64,000 bases of DNA from Kosakonia quasisacchari (GCF_004331415.1 NZ_SJOP01000017.1:43130-107129), one strand, 5' to 3'. Numbered from the stretch's first letter, positions 8,672-18,524 are shown. Notes: a model not told the origin generated them from the letters alone. Made by a program: numbers and translations.

Positions 8672-9760
8672 TTGACACGTCTAACCCTGGCGTTAGATGT
8701 CATGGGGGGAGATTTTGGCCCATCCGTGACAGTGCCTGCAGCTTTGCAGGCACTGAACTCTAATTCTCAACTCAACCTTCTTTTAGTCGGCGATCCCGAC
8801 GCTATCACGCCATTACTTGCCAAAGCTGATTTCGAGCAACGCTCGCGCTTGCTTATTGTTCCTGCCCAGTCAGTTATTGCCAGTGATGCGCGCGCAGCGC
8901 AGGCTATTCGTAGCAGCCGTGGTACTTCTATGCGTATCGCGCTGGAGTTGGTCAAAGAAGGTCGCGCCCAGGCCTGCGTGAGTGCGGGAAACACCGGTGC
9001 GCTAATGGGGCTGGCGAAAATGCTGCTCAAACCGATTGACGGAATTGAGCGTCCGGCGCTGGTGACTGTGTTGCCTCATCAACAGAAAGGCAAGACCGTT
9101 GTGCTGGATCTCGGGGCAAACGTCGATTGTGACAGCACGATGCTGGCGCAATTTGCCGTGATGGGCGCGGTGATGGCCGAAGAGATCCTCGGTATTGCCA
9201 ACCCACGTGTGGCGCTACTGAATATTGGCGAAGAAGAAACCAAAGGGCACGATAGCATCCGTGATGCTGCGGCATTATTACGCTCCATGTCCTCAATGAA
9301 CTACATTGGTTATCTTGAAGCGAACGAATTATTGACCGGCAAAACGGATGTGCTGGTGTGTGACGGTTTTACCGGAAACGTCACATTAAAAACAATGGAA
9401 GGTGTTGTCAGAATGTTTCTTTCGCTGCTGAAATCGCAGGGGGAAGGGAAAAAAAGGTCGTGGTGGCTGATTTTATTAAAGCGTTGGTTACAAAAAAGCC
9501 TGACAAGGCGATTCAGTCACCTCAACCCCGACCAGTATAATGGCGCCTGTCTGTTAGGATTGCGCGGCACTGTGATTAAGAGTCATGGTGCAGCGAATCA
9601 GCGCGCATTTTGCGTGGCAATTGAGCAGGCAGTGCAGGCGGTGCAGCGGCAGGTTCCACAACGGATCGCCGCTCGCCTGGAATCTGTGTATGCACACTCG
9701 TCTTCGTCTGCAACGGATGGCGAAAATCAGAGCGTGTGTATATTACCCAAGAGTGACTGA
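8672..9760 (+). CDS. plsX: Phosphate acyltransferase PlsX
   Basis: 362 residues (E. coli 356). PlsX makes acyl-phosphate from acyl-ACP for the first step of phospholipid synthesis. The body is E. coli-like from LALDVMGGDFGPSV to RIAARLESVY; the last 20 residues (from AHSSSS) are unrelated to the E. coli tail. The start is TTG at 8672, giving the conserved MTRLTLALDVMGG. The ribosome site is weak. First gene of the plsX-fabH-fabD-fabG run. Confidence 0.95.
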   Translation: MTRLTLALDVMGGDFGPSVTVPAALQALNSNSQLNLLLVGDPDAITPLLAKADFEQRSRLLIVPAQSVIASDARAAQAIRSSRGTSMRIALELVKEGRAQACVSAGNTGALMGLAKMLLKPIDGIERPALVTVLPHQQKGKTVVLDLGANVDCDSTMLAQFAVMGAVMAEEILGIANPRVALLNIGEEETKGHDSIRDAAALLRSMSSMNYIGYLEANELLTGKTDVLVCDGFTGNVTLKTMEGVVRMFLSLLKSQGEGKKRSWWLILLKRWLQKSLTRRFSHLNPDQYNGACLLGLRGTVIKSHGAANQRAFCVAIEQAVQAVQRQVPQRIAARLESVYAHSSSSATDGENQSVCILPKSD

Positions 9761-9766
9761 GCGTAC

Positions 9767-10720
9767 ATGTATACGAAGATTATTGGTACCGGCAGTTATC
9801 TGCCTGAGCAGGTTCGGACAAACGCCGATTTAGAAAAAATGGTGGAGACCTCTGACGAGTGGATTGTCAGTCGTACAGGGATCCGTGAGCGCCGCATCGC
9901 CGCTGCAAACGAAACGGTTTCGACCATGGGCTATGAAGCCGCTAAGCGTGCGCTAGAAATGGCAGGCATCGATAACGATCAGATTGGTTTGATCATTGTT
10001 GCTACAACCTCTGCAACCCATGCCTTCCCGAGTGCCGCTTGCCAAATCCAGAACATGCTGGAAATCAAAGGCTGCCCGGCATTTGACGTTGCAGCTGCCT
10101 GTGCGGGGTTCACCTATGCGCTGAGCATTGCCGATCAATATGTTAAATCCGGTGCGGTGAAACATGCGTTGGTCATTGGTTCTGACGCGCTCGCGCGCAC
10201 ATTAGATCCTGACGATCGCGGTACGATTATTCTATTTGGTGATGGTGCAGGCGCTGTTGTGCTGGGCACTTCTGAAGAGCCAGGCATCATCTCCACACAT
10301 ATGCACGCAGACGGGAGTTACGGTGAGCTGCTGACGCTGCCTAATCTTGATCGTGTGCATCCAGAAAACCCGACCTATCTGACGATGGCGGGTAACGAAG
10401 TATTCAAAGTTGCGGTGACAGAGCTGGCGCGTATTGTTGATGAAACATTGACGGCCAATAATCTTGAGCGCAGCGAGCTGGACTGGCTGGTGCCGCATCA
10501 GGCTAACTTGCGTATTATCAGCGCGACAGCGAAGAAGCTCGGCATGTCGATGGATAGCGTCGTCGTTACGCTGGACCGCCATGGCAACACCTCCGCAGCT
10601 TCCGTTCCCAGCGCGCTTGATGAAGCGGTACGCGACGGACGCATTAAACCGGGGCAACTTGTGCTGCTGGAAGCGTTTGGTGGCGGGTTCACCTGGGGCT
10701 CGGCGCTGGTTCGTTTCTGA
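9767..10720 (+). CDS. fabH: Beta-ketoacyl-ACP synthase III
   Basis: 317 residues, full length. KAS III condenses acetyl-CoA with malonyl-ACP to start fatty acid synthesis. The catalytic triad is visible: Cys112 (VAAACAGF), His244 (VPHQANLRI) and Asn274 (RHGNTSAAS). The C-terminal GGGFTWGSALVRF is standard. Starts 6 bases after plsX; in the same operon. Confidence 0.98.
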   Translation: MYTKIIGTGSYLPEQVRTNADLEKMVETSDEWIVSRTGIRERRIAAANETVSTMGYEAAKRALEMAGIDNDQIGLIIVATTSATHAFPSAACQIQNMLEIKGCPAFDVAAACAGFTYALSIADQYVKSGAVKHALVIGSDALARTLDPDDRGTIILFGDGAGAVVLGTSEEPGIISTHMHADGSYGELLTLPNLDRVHPENPTYLTMAGNEVFKVAVTELARIVDETLTANNLERSELDWLVPHQANLRIISATAKKLGMSMDSVVVTLDRHGNTSAASVPSALDEAVRDGRIKPGQLVLLEAFGGGFTWGSALVRF

Positions 10721-10736
10721 GTATAAGGATAAAAAA

Positions 10737-11666
10737 ATGACGCAATTTGCTTTTGTGTTCCCGGGACAAGGCTCCCAAACCGTCGGTATGTTAGCTGATA
10801 TGGCTACGGCTTATCCGGTGATTGAAGAGACATTCGCAGAGGCATCAACTGTCCTGGGTTACGATCTTTGGTCACTGGTGCAACAAGGCCCGGCGGAAGA
10901 ACTGAACAAAACCTGGCAGACGCAACCGGCGCTGCTGGCTGCTTCTGTCGCGCTGTGGCGCGTATGGCAGCAGCAGGGTGGTAAAACGCCTGCGCTGATG
11001 GCGGGGCATAGCCTGGGTGAATACTCTGCATTAGTGTGTGCGGGTGTTATCGCGTTTGCTGATGCGGTTCGCTTGGTTGAACTGCGTGGAAAATTCATGC
11101 AGGAAGCCGTGCCGGCGGGTACTGGCGCTATGTCTGCAATTATCGGTCTGGATGATGCGTCTATTGCCAAAGCGTGTGAAGAATCCGCACAAGGGCAGGT
11201 TGTCTCTCCGGTGAATTATAATTCGCCAGGCCAGGTTGTTATTGCCGGTCATAAAGAAGCCGTTGAACGCGCAGGTGCTGCTTGCAAAGCCGCAGGTGCC
11301 AAACGCGCGCTGCCGCTGCCAGTGAGCGTACCGTCGCACTGTGCGCTGATGAAGCCTGCTGCAGAAAAACTGGCCGCTGAATTAAATAACATTACTTTTA
11401 ACGCGCCGCAGATTCCGGTTGTAAATAACGTGGATGTGCAGTGTGAAACGACGGCAGAAGCGATTCGCGATGCGCTGGTGCGCCAGTTGTATAGCCCGGT
11501 GCAATGGACGAAGAGCGTTGAATTTATGGCGTCGCAGGGCATTGAGCACCTGTATGAAGTTGGCCCGGGTAAAGTCCTCACCGGCCTGACTAAACGTATT
11601 GTTGACACCCTGACTGCGTCTGCGCTCAACGAGCCGGCTGCTGTGTCAGAGGCACTTGCGCAATAA
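10737..11666 (+). CDS. fabD: Malonyl-CoA:ACP transacylase
   Basis: 309 residues from the ATG at 10737 (MTQFAFVFPGQGSQ), identical in length to E. coli. Transfers malonyl from CoA to ACP. Nucleophile Ser92 in GHSLGEYS and His201 in VPSHCALM are present. Longer in-frame extensions upstream overlap fabH and are not real; AAGGAT precedes the chosen ATG. Confidence 0.98.
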   Translation: MTQFAFVFPGQGSQTVGMLADMATAYPVIEETFAEASTVLGYDLWSLVQQGPAEELNKTWQTQPALLAASVALWRVWQQQGGKTPALMAGHSLGEYSALVCAGVIAFADAVRLVELRGKFMQEAVPAGTGAMSAIIGLDDASIAKACEESAQGQVVSPVNYNSPGQVVIAGHKEAVERAGAACKAAGAKRALPLPVSVPSHCALMKPAAEKLAAELNNITFNAPQIPVVNNVDVQCETTAEAIRDALVRQLYSPVQWTKSVEFMASQGIEHLYEVGPGKVLTGLTKRIVDTLTASALNEPAAVSEALAQ

Positions 11667-11677
11667 AGAGGAAGACC

Positions 11678-12412
11678 ATGAGTTTTGAAGGAAAAATCGC
11701 ACTAGTAACCGGTGCAAGCCGCGGTATTGGTCGCGCTATTGCTGAAACCCTTGTTGCCCGTGGCGCGAAGGTTATCGGTACGGCGACCAGCGAGAGCGGC
11801 GCGCAGGCGATCAGCGACTATTTAGGTGCAAACGGCAAAGGTTTGCTGCTGAATGTGACCGATGCTGCATCAATCGAATCTGTTCTGGAAAACATTCGCG
11901 CAGAATTTGGCGAGGTTGATATTCTGGTAAATAATGCCGGGATCACCCGTGATAACCTGCTGATGCGCATGAAAGATGATGAGTGGAACGATATTCTCAA
12001 TACCAATCTTTCATCTGTTTTCCGTCTGTCAAAAGCGGTAATGCGCGCTATGATGAAAAAGCGTCATGGGCGTATTATCACTATCGGTTCTGTGGTTGGT
12101 ACCATGGGAAATGCTGGTCAGGCCAACTACGCTGCGGCGAAAGCGGGTCTTATCGGTTTCAGTAAATCGCTGGCGCGTGAAGTTGCGTCACGCGGTATTA
12201 CTGTAAACGTTGTTGCTCCGGGTTTTATTGAAACGGACATGACGCGTGCGCTGTCTGATGATCAGCGTGCGGGTATTCTGGCACAGGTTCCTGCGGGTCG
12301 CCTTGGCGGTGCTCAGGAAATCGCCAGTGCGGTTGCATTTTTAGCCTCTGACGAGGCAGGTTACATCACTGGTGAAACCCTGCACGTCAATGGCGGAATG
12401 TATATGGTTTAA
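11678..12412 (+). CDS. fabG: 3-oxoacyl-ACP reductase
   Basis: 244 residues, an SDR-family NADPH enzyme reducing 3-ketoacyl-ACP. The cofactor motif TGASRGIG (residues about 10-17), NNAG, and the Ser-Tyr-Lys triad (GSVVGTMG, then YAAAKAG) are all visible. GAGGAAGACC precedes the ATG. Third gene after fabH-fabD, separated by 11 bases from fabD. Confidence 0.98.
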   Translation: MSFEGKIALVTGASRGIGRAIAETLVARGAKVIGTATSESGAQAISDYLGANGKGLLLNVTDAASIESVLENIRAEFGEVDILVNNAGITRDNLLMRMKDDEWNDILNTNLSSVFRLSKAVMRAMMKKRHGRIITIGSVVGTMGNAGQANYAAAKAGLIGFSKSLAREVASRGITVNVVAPGFIETDMTRALSDDQRAGILAQVPAGRLGGAQEIASAVAFLASDEAGYITGETLHVNGGMYMV

Positions 12413-12480
12413 CCACGATGAAAATTATTTGCGTTATTAGGGCGAAAGGCCTCAAAATAGCGTAAAATCGTGGTAAGAAC
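12413..12480 (+). other. Structured fabG-acpP spacer
   Basis: ACCACGAT at the start pairs with ATCGTGGT at the end; inside, TGCGTTATT can pair with AATAGCGTA using two wobbles, capped by AGG/CCT. The long stem could end or slow fabG transcription upstream of the acpP promoter. No T-run follows. Confidence 0.45.
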
Positions 12481-12493
12481 TGCCGGGATTTAG

Positions 12494-12521
12494 TTGCAAA
12501 TTTTTCAACATTTTATACACT
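12494..12521 (+). promoter_or_regulatory. Candidate acpP promoter and leader hairpin
   Basis: TTGCAA (12494-12499), 16-base spacer, TACACT (12516-12521). Just downstream, AAAAC and TCGC pair with GCGA and GTTTT around a GAAA tetraloop (12525-12548) right before the ribosome site of acpP. acpP is very highly expressed in enterics and has its own promoter in E. coli. Confidence 0.5.
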
Positions 12522-12566
12522 ACGAAAACCATCGCGAAAGCGAGTTTTGATAGGAAATTTAAGAGT

Positions 12567-12803
12567 ATGAGCACTATCGAAGAACGCGTTAAGAAAATTA
12601 TCGGCGAACAGCTGGGCGTTAAGCAGGAAGAAGTTACCAACAATGCTTCCTTCGTTGAAGACCTGGGCGCTGATTCTCTTGACACCGTTGAGCTGGTAAT
12701 GGCTCTGGAAGAAGAGTTTGATACTGAGATTCCGGACGAAGAAGCTGAGAAAATCACCACCGTTCAGGCTGCCATTGATTACATCAACGGCCACCAGGCG
12801 TAA
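12567..12803 (+). CDS. acpP: Acyl carrier protein
   Basis: 78 residues, very acidic. Ser37 in [10 protein letters not shown] carries the 4'-phosphopantetheine arm. The central carrier for fatty acid, lipid A and other acyl syntheses. TTTAAGAGT precedes the ATG. It sits between fabG and fabF with its own probable promoter and terminator. Confidence 0.99.
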
Positions 12804-12814
12804 GTGAACATCTC

Positions 12815-12842
12815 CAGGCGGTCATTCGACCGCCTGAGTTTT
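12815..12842 (+). terminator. acpP terminator
   Basis: Perfect 9-bp stem CAGGCGGTC/GACCGCCTG with an ATTC loop, then AGTTTT. It would leave acpP as a short abundant transcript with partial read-through into fabF. Confidence 0.8.
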
Positions 12843-12894
12843 ATCTGTAGTTATCCCACGAATCTCTTTTTTTATCCCTCCCTGGAGGACAAAC

Positions 12895-14136
12895 GTGTCT
12901 AAGCGTCGTGTAGTTGTGACCGGACTTGGCATGTTGTCTCCTGTCGGCAATACCGTAGAGTCTACCTGGAAAGCTCTCCTTGCCGGTCAGAGTGGCATCA
13001 GCCTGATCGACCATTTCGATACTAGCGCCTATGCAACCAAATTTGCTGGCTTAGTAAAGGATTTTAACTGTGAAGACATCATCTCGCGTAAAGAACAGCG
13101 CAAGATGGATGACTTCATTCAATATGGAATTGTGGCTGGCGTTCAGGCCATGCAGGATTCCGGCCTTGAAGTCACAGAAGAGAACGCATCCCGTATTGGC
13201 GCAGCGATTGGTTCTGGTATCGGCGGCCTCGGCCTGATCGAAGAAAACCACAGTTCCCTCGCCAAGGGTGGGCCGCGTAAAATCAGTCCGTTCTTTGTAC
13301 CATCAACGATTGTTAACATGGTGGCGGGTCATCTGACTATCATGTTCGGTTTGCAAGGCCCGAGTATTTCCATTGCGACAGCGTGTACCTCTGGTGTGCA
13401 TAACATCGGTCACGCGGCGCGTATCATTGCCTACGGCGATGCCGACGCAATGCTGGCCGGCGGCGCAGAAAAAGCCAGTACGCCTTTAGGCGTTGGTGGC
13501 TTTGGTGCAGCGCGCGCGCTATCTACCCGCAATGATAACCCGCAGGCGGCAAGCCGTCCGTGGGACAAAGAGCGTGACGGCTTTGTTCTCGGCGATGGCG
13601 CTGGCATCATCATGCTGGAAGAGTATGAGCATGCGAAAAAGCGTGGCGCGAAAATTTATGCTGAAATTGTCGGCTTTGGTATGAGCAGCGATGCTTATCA
13701 TATGACGTCTCCGCCGGAAAACGGCGCGGGTGCTGCAAAGGCGATGGTTAATGCCCTGCGTGATGCCGGCATCACCCCTGGTCAGATTGGCTATGTTAAT
13801 GCGCACGGTACGTCCACGCCGGCGGGCGATATGGCAGAAACACAGGCAGTGAAATCGGTCTTTGGCGACGCGGCTCGCACAGTAATGGTTAGCTCGACCA
13901 AATCGATGACCGGCCATCTGTTGGGTGCAGCAGGCGCAGTAGAATCTATCTACTCGATCCTCGCCCTGCGCGATCAGGCCGTTCCACCGACCATCAACCT
14001 GGATAACCCGGATGAAGGTTGCGATCTGGATTTTGTGCCGCATGTTGCACGCCAGGTGAGCGGCATGGAGTACACCCTGTGTAACTCCTTCGGTTTCGGT
14101 GGCACCAACGGCTCGCTGATCTTCAAGAAAGTCTGA
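12895..14136 (+). CDS. fabF: Beta-ketoacyl-ACP synthase II
   Basis: 413 residues, full length, with GTG start at 12895 preceded by TGGAGGACA. KAS II elongates palmitoleate to vaccenate in the cold. The active-site Cys lies in IATACTSGVHNIG, with His in NAHGTSTPAGD and SMTGHLLGAAG. Follows acpP after its terminator. Confidence 0.98.
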   Translation: MSKRRVVVTGLGMLSPVGNTVESTWKALLAGQSGISLIDHFDTSAYATKFAGLVKDFNCEDIISRKEQRKMDDFIQYGIVAGVQAMQDSGLEVTEENASRIGAAIGSGIGGLGLIEENHSSLAKGGPRKISPFFVPSTIVNMVAGHLTIMFGLQGPSISIATACTSGVHNIGHAARIIAYGDADAMLAGGAEKASTPLGVGGFGAARALSTRNDNPQAASRPWDKERDGFVLGDGAGIIMLEEYEHAKKRGAKIYAEIVGFGMSSDAYHMTSPPENGAGAAKAMVNALRDAGITPGQIGYVNAHGTSTPAGDMAETQAVKSVFGDAARTVMVSSTKSMTGHLLGAAGAVESIYSILALRDQAVPPTINLDNPDEGCDLDFVPHVARQVSGMEYTLCNSFGFGGTNGSLIFKKV

Positions 14137-14154
14137 TCATTGCGCTGTGTACTG

Positions 14155-14178
14155 AAGGCCCGCTTGTCGGGCCTTTTC
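14155..14178 (+). terminator. fabF terminator
   Basis: AAGGCCCG/CGGGCCTT stem with a 5-base loop followed by TTCTATTC. Confidence 0.75.
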
Positions 14179-14253
14179 TATTCGGGTTTATCCCCTTGTC
14201 CTGCGCTTTTCATCCTGCCAAACTGTCCGGCCAGACGTATAAAGGAGCGCTCT

Positions 14254-15069
14254 ATGTTCTTGATTAATGGTAAAGAGCAGCAATGGCTGGCCGCTAATGA
14301 TCGGGCGACGCAATTTGGCGATGGTTGTTTTACCACCGCGCGCATCCTTGAAGGACAAATACAGTTTCTCGATGCGCATCTTCAGCGCTTGCGTCTCGCC
14401 TGTAAACGGCTCCAGATCTCTTATCTCGAGTGGGACATACTGGCGCGGGAAATGGCGTACCTTGCTAGAGAAAAAGAAGAGGGTGTGTTGAAAGTTATTC
14501 TCAGCCGTGGCACTGGCGGACGAGGGTATAGCGCAGCAGGTTGTGAAACGCCGATGCGGATAGTGTCGGTATCAGCAAGCCCTGCGTATTACGCTCGTTG
14601 GCGGCGGGAAGGGGTAACACTGGCGCTGAGTGATATTTGCCTCGGGCGCAACCCGATGCTCGCCGGGATCAAACACCTTAACCGCCTGGAGCAGGTATTG
14701 ATTCGTACCGGGCTTGAGCAGACCTCTGCCGATGAAGCGCTGGTGCTGGATAGTGAAGGCTGGTTGATTGAATGTTGTGCTGCCAATATCTTCTGGCGGC
14801 AGGGTGCGAAAGTCTTTACACCGCGTGTGGATCAGGCCGGTGTTGACGGCATTATGCGTCAATATTGTTTGCGCCAACTGACAACATCTGCTTTTGAGGT
14901 TGTCGAAGTCAATGCGCGGCACGATGTGCTGATGCTGGCCGACGAAGTCATTATTTGTAACGCGTTGATGCCGGTTGTTCCCGTCCGCCAATGGGCGGAA
15001 CAGCATTGGTCAGCGCGCGATTTGTACCATTTTTTAGCCCCCTTGTGTGAGCGCATAAATCCGTCATGA
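14254..15069 (+). CDS. pabC: Aminodeoxychorismate lyase
   Basis: 271 residues (E. coli 269) from ATG 14254 with AAAGGAGCG upstream. A fold-type IV PLP enzyme converting aminodeoxychorismate to p-aminobenzoate for folate synthesis. The PLP lysine is K140 in AGIKHLNRLEQ. An in-frame extension to 14140 would run through the fabF terminator and is rejected. Its stop overlaps the mltG start. Confidence 0.95.
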   Translation: MFLINGKEQQWLAANDRATQFGDGCFTTARILEGQIQFLDAHLQRLRLACKRLQISYLEWDILAREMAYLAREKEEGVLKVILSRGTGGRGYSAAGCETPMRIVSVSASPAYYARWRREGVTLALSDICLGRNPMLAGIKHLNRLEQVLIRTGLEQTSADEALVLDSEGWLIECCAANIFWRQGAKVFTPRVDQAGVDGIMRQYCLRQLTTSAFEVVEVNARHDVLMLADEVIICNALMPVVPVRQWAEQHWSARDLYHFLAPLCERINPS

Positions 15070-16088
15070 AGAAAATGTTACGCGTAATTCTCCTCCTGTT
15101 GGCTTTGCTGGTTATCGCGGCGGGAGCGGGCGTCTGGAAGGTTCGCCAGTTAGCGGATAGCCAGATCCTGATTAAAGATGAAACCATTTTCACACTGCCC
15201 GCCGGAACCGGTCGTTTGGCGTTGGGTGAATTGCTGTATCGCGAAAAGGTGATTAATCGCCCGCGCGTGTTTCAATGGCTGCTGCGGCTGGAACCGGATC
15301 TTTCACATTTCAAAGCTGGCACCTACCGTTTTACGCCGAAGATGACCGTGCGCGAGATGCTGCAGTTACTGGAGAGCGGTAAAGAAGCGCAATTTCCGCT
15401 GCGTCTGGTTGAAGGTATGCGCCTGAGTGATTACCTCAAGCAATTGCGCGATGCACCGTATATTAAGCACACGCTGAAAGATGACGACTACGCCACGGTG
15501 GCCCAGGCGCTGAAGCTGGAGCACCCGCAATGGGTTGAAGGCTGGTTCTGGCCCGATACCTGGATGTACACCGCGAATACGACAGACATTGCGTTACTCA
15601 AGCGCGCGCATCAGAAAATGTCGCGTGCGGTGGAGCAAGCCTGGGAAGGGCGCATGGAAGGGCTACCGTATAAAGATCAGAACCAACTGGTAACAATGGC
15701 GTCGATTGTCGAAAAAGAGACGGCTGTCGCCAGCGAACGCGATCAGGTGGCCTCCGTCTTTATTAACCGCTTGCGCATCGGGATGCGGCTGCAAACCGAT
15801 CCGACGGTTATCTACGGGATGGGCGCGCGTTATAATGGTAAGCTGTCGCGCGCCGATCTGGAAACGCCGACTGACTATAACACCTATGTGATTAGCGGCT
15901 TGCCGCCTGGCCCTATCGCTACACCCGGTGAGGCCTCGCTGAAAGCGGCGGCGCATCCGGCGAAGACGCCGTATCTCTATTTTGTCGCTGATGGTCAAGG
16001 TGGGCATACATTTAATACCAATCTCGCCAGCCATAACCGGGCAGTGCAGGACTACCTGAAAGTACTTAAGGAAAAAAATGGGCAGTAA
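15066..16088 (+). CDS. mltG: Endolytic peptidoglycan transglycosylase MltG
   Basis: 340 residues as in E. coli. An N-terminal membrane anchor (residues 5-24), then a LysM-like and YceG catalytic domain in the periplasm; the catalytic Glu218 lies in ASIVEKETAVASE. It cleaves nascent glycan strands and limits their length. ATGA overlap with pabC and an 11-base overlap with tmk show tight co-translation. Confidence 0.96.
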   Translation: MKKMLRVILLLLALLVIAAGAGVWKVRQLADSQILIKDETIFTLPAGTGRLALGELLYREKVINRPRVFQWLLRLEPDLSHFKAGTYRFTPKMTVREMLQLLESGKEAQFPLRLVEGMRLSDYLKQLRDAPYIKHTLKDDDYATVAQALKLEHPQWVEGWFWPDTWMYTANTTDIALLKRAHQKMSRAVEQAWEGRMEGLPYKDQNQLVTMASIVEKETAVASERDQVASVFINRLRIGMRLQTDPTVIYGMGARYNGKLSRADLETPTDYNTYVISGLPPGPIATPGEASLKAAAHPAKTPYLYFVADGQGGHTFNTNLASHNRAVQDYLKVLKEKNGQ

Positions 16089-16719
16089 ATACATCGTTAT
16101 CGAAGGGCTTGAAGGCGCAGGGAAAACCACGGCGCGTGATGTCATCGTTGAGACGCTGCAAGAGCTTGGCGTCGGTGAAATGGTGTTTACGCGGGAGCCG
16201 GGGGGGACGCTGTTGGCGGAAAAATTGCGCAGCCTGGTGCTGGATATCCGTTCCGTTGGTGATGAAGTGATCACAGATAAGGCCGAAGTTCTGATGTTTT
16301 ACGCCGCCCGGGTTCAACTTGTGGAAACTGTCATTAAACCTGCACTTGCGCGTGGTTGCTGGGTGATCGGCGATCGTCATGATCTCTCTACACAGGCGTA
16401 CCAGGGCGGTGGACGAGGCATTGACCAAACCATGTTGGCCACGCTGCGCGATGCCGTGCTGGGGGATTTTCGCCCCGATTTGACGCTCTACCTGGATGTC
16501 ACACCAGAAGTCGGTCTGAAACGTGCGCGTGCGCGTGGCGAGTTGGATCGTATTGAACAAGAGTCGCTGGATTTCTTCAACCGTACCCGTGCGCGTTATC
16601 TGGAACTGGCTGCGCAAGATGAACGTATTCGCACCGTTGATGCTACTCAACCGCTGGAAAAAGTGATTGCCGACATCCGCCAGACAGTGACAGCCTGGGT
16701 GCAGGAGCAGGGCGCATGA
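16078..16719 (+). CDS. tmk: Thymidylate kinase
   Basis: 213 residues, same as E. coli. dTMP to dTDP kinase. P-loop GLEGAGKTT near the N-terminus, DRH motif (GDRHDLSTQAYQGGGRG) and lid region RARARGELDRIEQE. Starts inside the mltG coding region and overlaps holB by 4 bases. Confidence 0.98.
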   Translation: MGSKYIVIEGLEGAGKTTARDVIVETLQELGVGEMVFTREPGGTLLAEKLRSLVLDIRSVGDEVITDKAEVLMFYAARVQLVETVIKPALARGCWVIGDRHDLSTQAYQGGGRGIDQTMLATLRDAVLGDFRPDLTLYLDVTPEVGLKRARARGELDRIEQESLDFFNRTRARYLELAAQDERIRTVDATQPLEKVIADIRQTVTAWVQEQGA

Positions 16720-17720
16720 AATGGTATCCGTGGCTACGCCCCGATTTTGAGCAACTGGTTGCTAGTTATCAGATCGGTCGTGGGCACCACGCGTTGCTGA
16801 TCCACGCCCTGCCGGGGATGGGTGAAGATGCGTTGATTTACGCCATCAGCCGTTTCTTGCTATGCCAGACACCCGAAGGGCATAAAAGCTGCGGTCACTG
16901 CCGAGGCTGCCAGCTTATGCAGGCTGGAACACATCCTGATTACTATGCTCTTGCACCGGAAAAAGGGAAATCCGCGCTTGGCATTGATGCGGTACGCGAA
17001 GTGAATGAAAAGCTTTATGAGCATGCGCGGCTGGGCGGTGCAAAAGTAGTGTGGATCCAGGATGCCGCATTATTGACCGACGCTGCCGCCAACGCTTTGC
17101 TGAAGACGTTGGAAGAACCTCCCGCGCGCACCTGGTTCTTCCTTGGGTGTCGGGAACCGGCAAGATTATTAGCGACGTTGCGCAGCCGCTGTCGCTTGCA
17201 TCACCTTGCGCCACCCGCAGAAAACTACGCCTGCAGCTGGCTTGCGCGGGAAGTCACCGCGTCGCAAGAGACAATTCTGACCGCATTACGTTTGTGTGCC
17301 GGTTCGCCTGGTGCGGCAGAAGCGCTGCTTCAGGACGATGTTTGGGCGCAACGGCAGACGCTGTGCCAGGCGACAGACACGGCGCTCAATAACGGTGACT
17401 GGTTGGCTATGTTCCCGACGCTGAACCACGACAAAGTGGCTGAGCGTTTACAGTGGCTCTCTGCGTTGCTTCTTGATGCATTGAAAATGCAGCAAGGCGC
17501 GACGTTGCTCAGTAACGTTGATGCTTTAGCGTTGGTAGAAAAGCTGGCGCGCCAGGTGCAAGCGTCAACGCTGCACGCGCAGCTGCATGCTATTTTTACC
17601 TGTCGTGAACAGTTGCTTAGTGTGGTCGGGGTTAACCGCGAGTTGTTGCTGACCGATCTATTGTTAACGCTGGAACGTTACCAGCAAACAGGCGTAACGC
17701 TTCCTGTATCCCATCTGTAA
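16716..17720 (+). CDS. holB: DNA polymerase III subunit delta'
   Basis: 334 residues. Clamp-loader component. The zinc-binding cysteines are present in LLCQTPEGHKSCGHCRGCQL; the ATP-binding P-loop is degenerate (PGMGEDALI), as expected for delta', and the SRC motif is seen in LRSRCRLHHL. Translationally coupled to tmk by an ATGA overlap. Confidence 0.97.
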   Translation: MKWYPWLRPDFEQLVASYQIGRGHHALLIHALPGMGEDALIYAISRFLLCQTPEGHKSCGHCRGCQLMQAGTHPDYYALAPEKGKSALGIDAVREVNEKLYEHARLGGAKVVWIQDAALLTDAAANALLKTLEEPPARTWFFLGCREPARLLATLRSRCRLHHLAPPAENYACSWLAREVTASQETILTALRLCAGSPGAAEALLQDDVWAQRQTLCQATDTALNNGDWLAMFPTLNHDKVAERLQWLSALLLDALKMQQGATLLSNVDALALVEKLARQVQASTLHAQLHAIFTCREQLLSVVGVNRELLLTDLLLTLERYQQTGVTLPVSHL

Positions 17721-17729
17721 GAGAACATT

Positions 17730-18524
17730 ATGTTTTTAGTTGATTCGCACTGCCACCTCGATGGCTTGGATTACCACTCTTTGCACAAAGATGTTGATGA
17801 TGTGCTGGCGAAAGCTGCCGCGCGCGATGTGAAGTTTTGTCTGGCGGTTGCCACGACGTTACCGGGTTATCGCGCAATGCGTGCGCTGGTGGGTGAGCGC
17901 CCGAATGTGGTCTTTTCCTGCGGTGTGCATCCGCTGAACCAGGATGAAGAGTACGACGTTGAAACGCTGCGCCAACTGGCGGCGGAAGAGGGTGTTGTGG
18001 CGATGGGAGAAACCGGGCTGGACTATTTTTATACGCCAGAAACTAAGCTCCGCCAGCAGGAGTCCTTACGTCACCATATCCGCATTGGCCGTGAATTGAA
18101 CAAGCCAGTGATTGTACACACGCGCGATGCGCGGGCCGATACGCTCGCGATTTTGCAGGAAGAGCGAGTGATGGATTGCGGCGGAGTGTTGCACTGTTTT
18201 ACCGAAGATCGCGAAACGGCGGGGAAGCTACTGGATATGGGCTTTTACATCTCTTTTTCGGGTATCGTCACGTTCCGCAACGCAGAGCAACTGCGTGATG
18301 CGGCACGTTATATTCCGCTCGATCGTTTACTGGTCGAAACCGATTCGCCTTATCTCGCCCCGGTGCCACATCGCGGCAAAGAGAACCAGCCAGCGATGAC
18401 CCGTGATGTGGCGGAATATATGGCGGTGCTGAAAGGTGTTTCTGTCGAAGAGCTGGCTCAACAAACGACACAGAACTTTGGCCATTTGTTTCATATCGAG
18501 CCATCCCGCCTGCAATCTGCCTGA
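17730..18524 (+). CDS. ycfH: TatD-family metal-dependent hydrolase YcfH
   Basis: 264 residues (E. coli 265). TatD-type deoxyribonuclease/hydrolase: DSHCHLD at the N-terminus, Glu in MGETGLDYFY, His in VIHT-type VIVHTRDA and HCF, and Asp in VETDSPYLAP. Substrate unproven for this member. Last gene of the pabC-mltG-tmk-holB-ycfH unit. Confidence 0.95.
   Translation: MFLVDSHCHLDGLDYHSLHKDVDDVLAKAAARDVKFCLAVATTLPGYRAMRALVGERPNVVFSCGVHPLNQDEEYDVETLRQLAAEEGVVAMGETGLDYFYTPETKLRQQESLRHHIRIGRELNKPVIVHTRDARADTLAILQEERVMDCGGVLHCFTEDRETAGKLLDMGFYISFSGIVTFRNAEQLRDAARYIPLDRLLVETDSPYLAPVPHRGKENQPAMTRDVAEYMAVLKGVSVEELAQQTTQNFGHLFHIEPSRLQSA

Noticed and set aside
13519..14043. 174-codon minus-strand frame inside fabF
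   Set aside because: Shadow of the conserved KAS II frame; a by-product of GC-rich codon usage.
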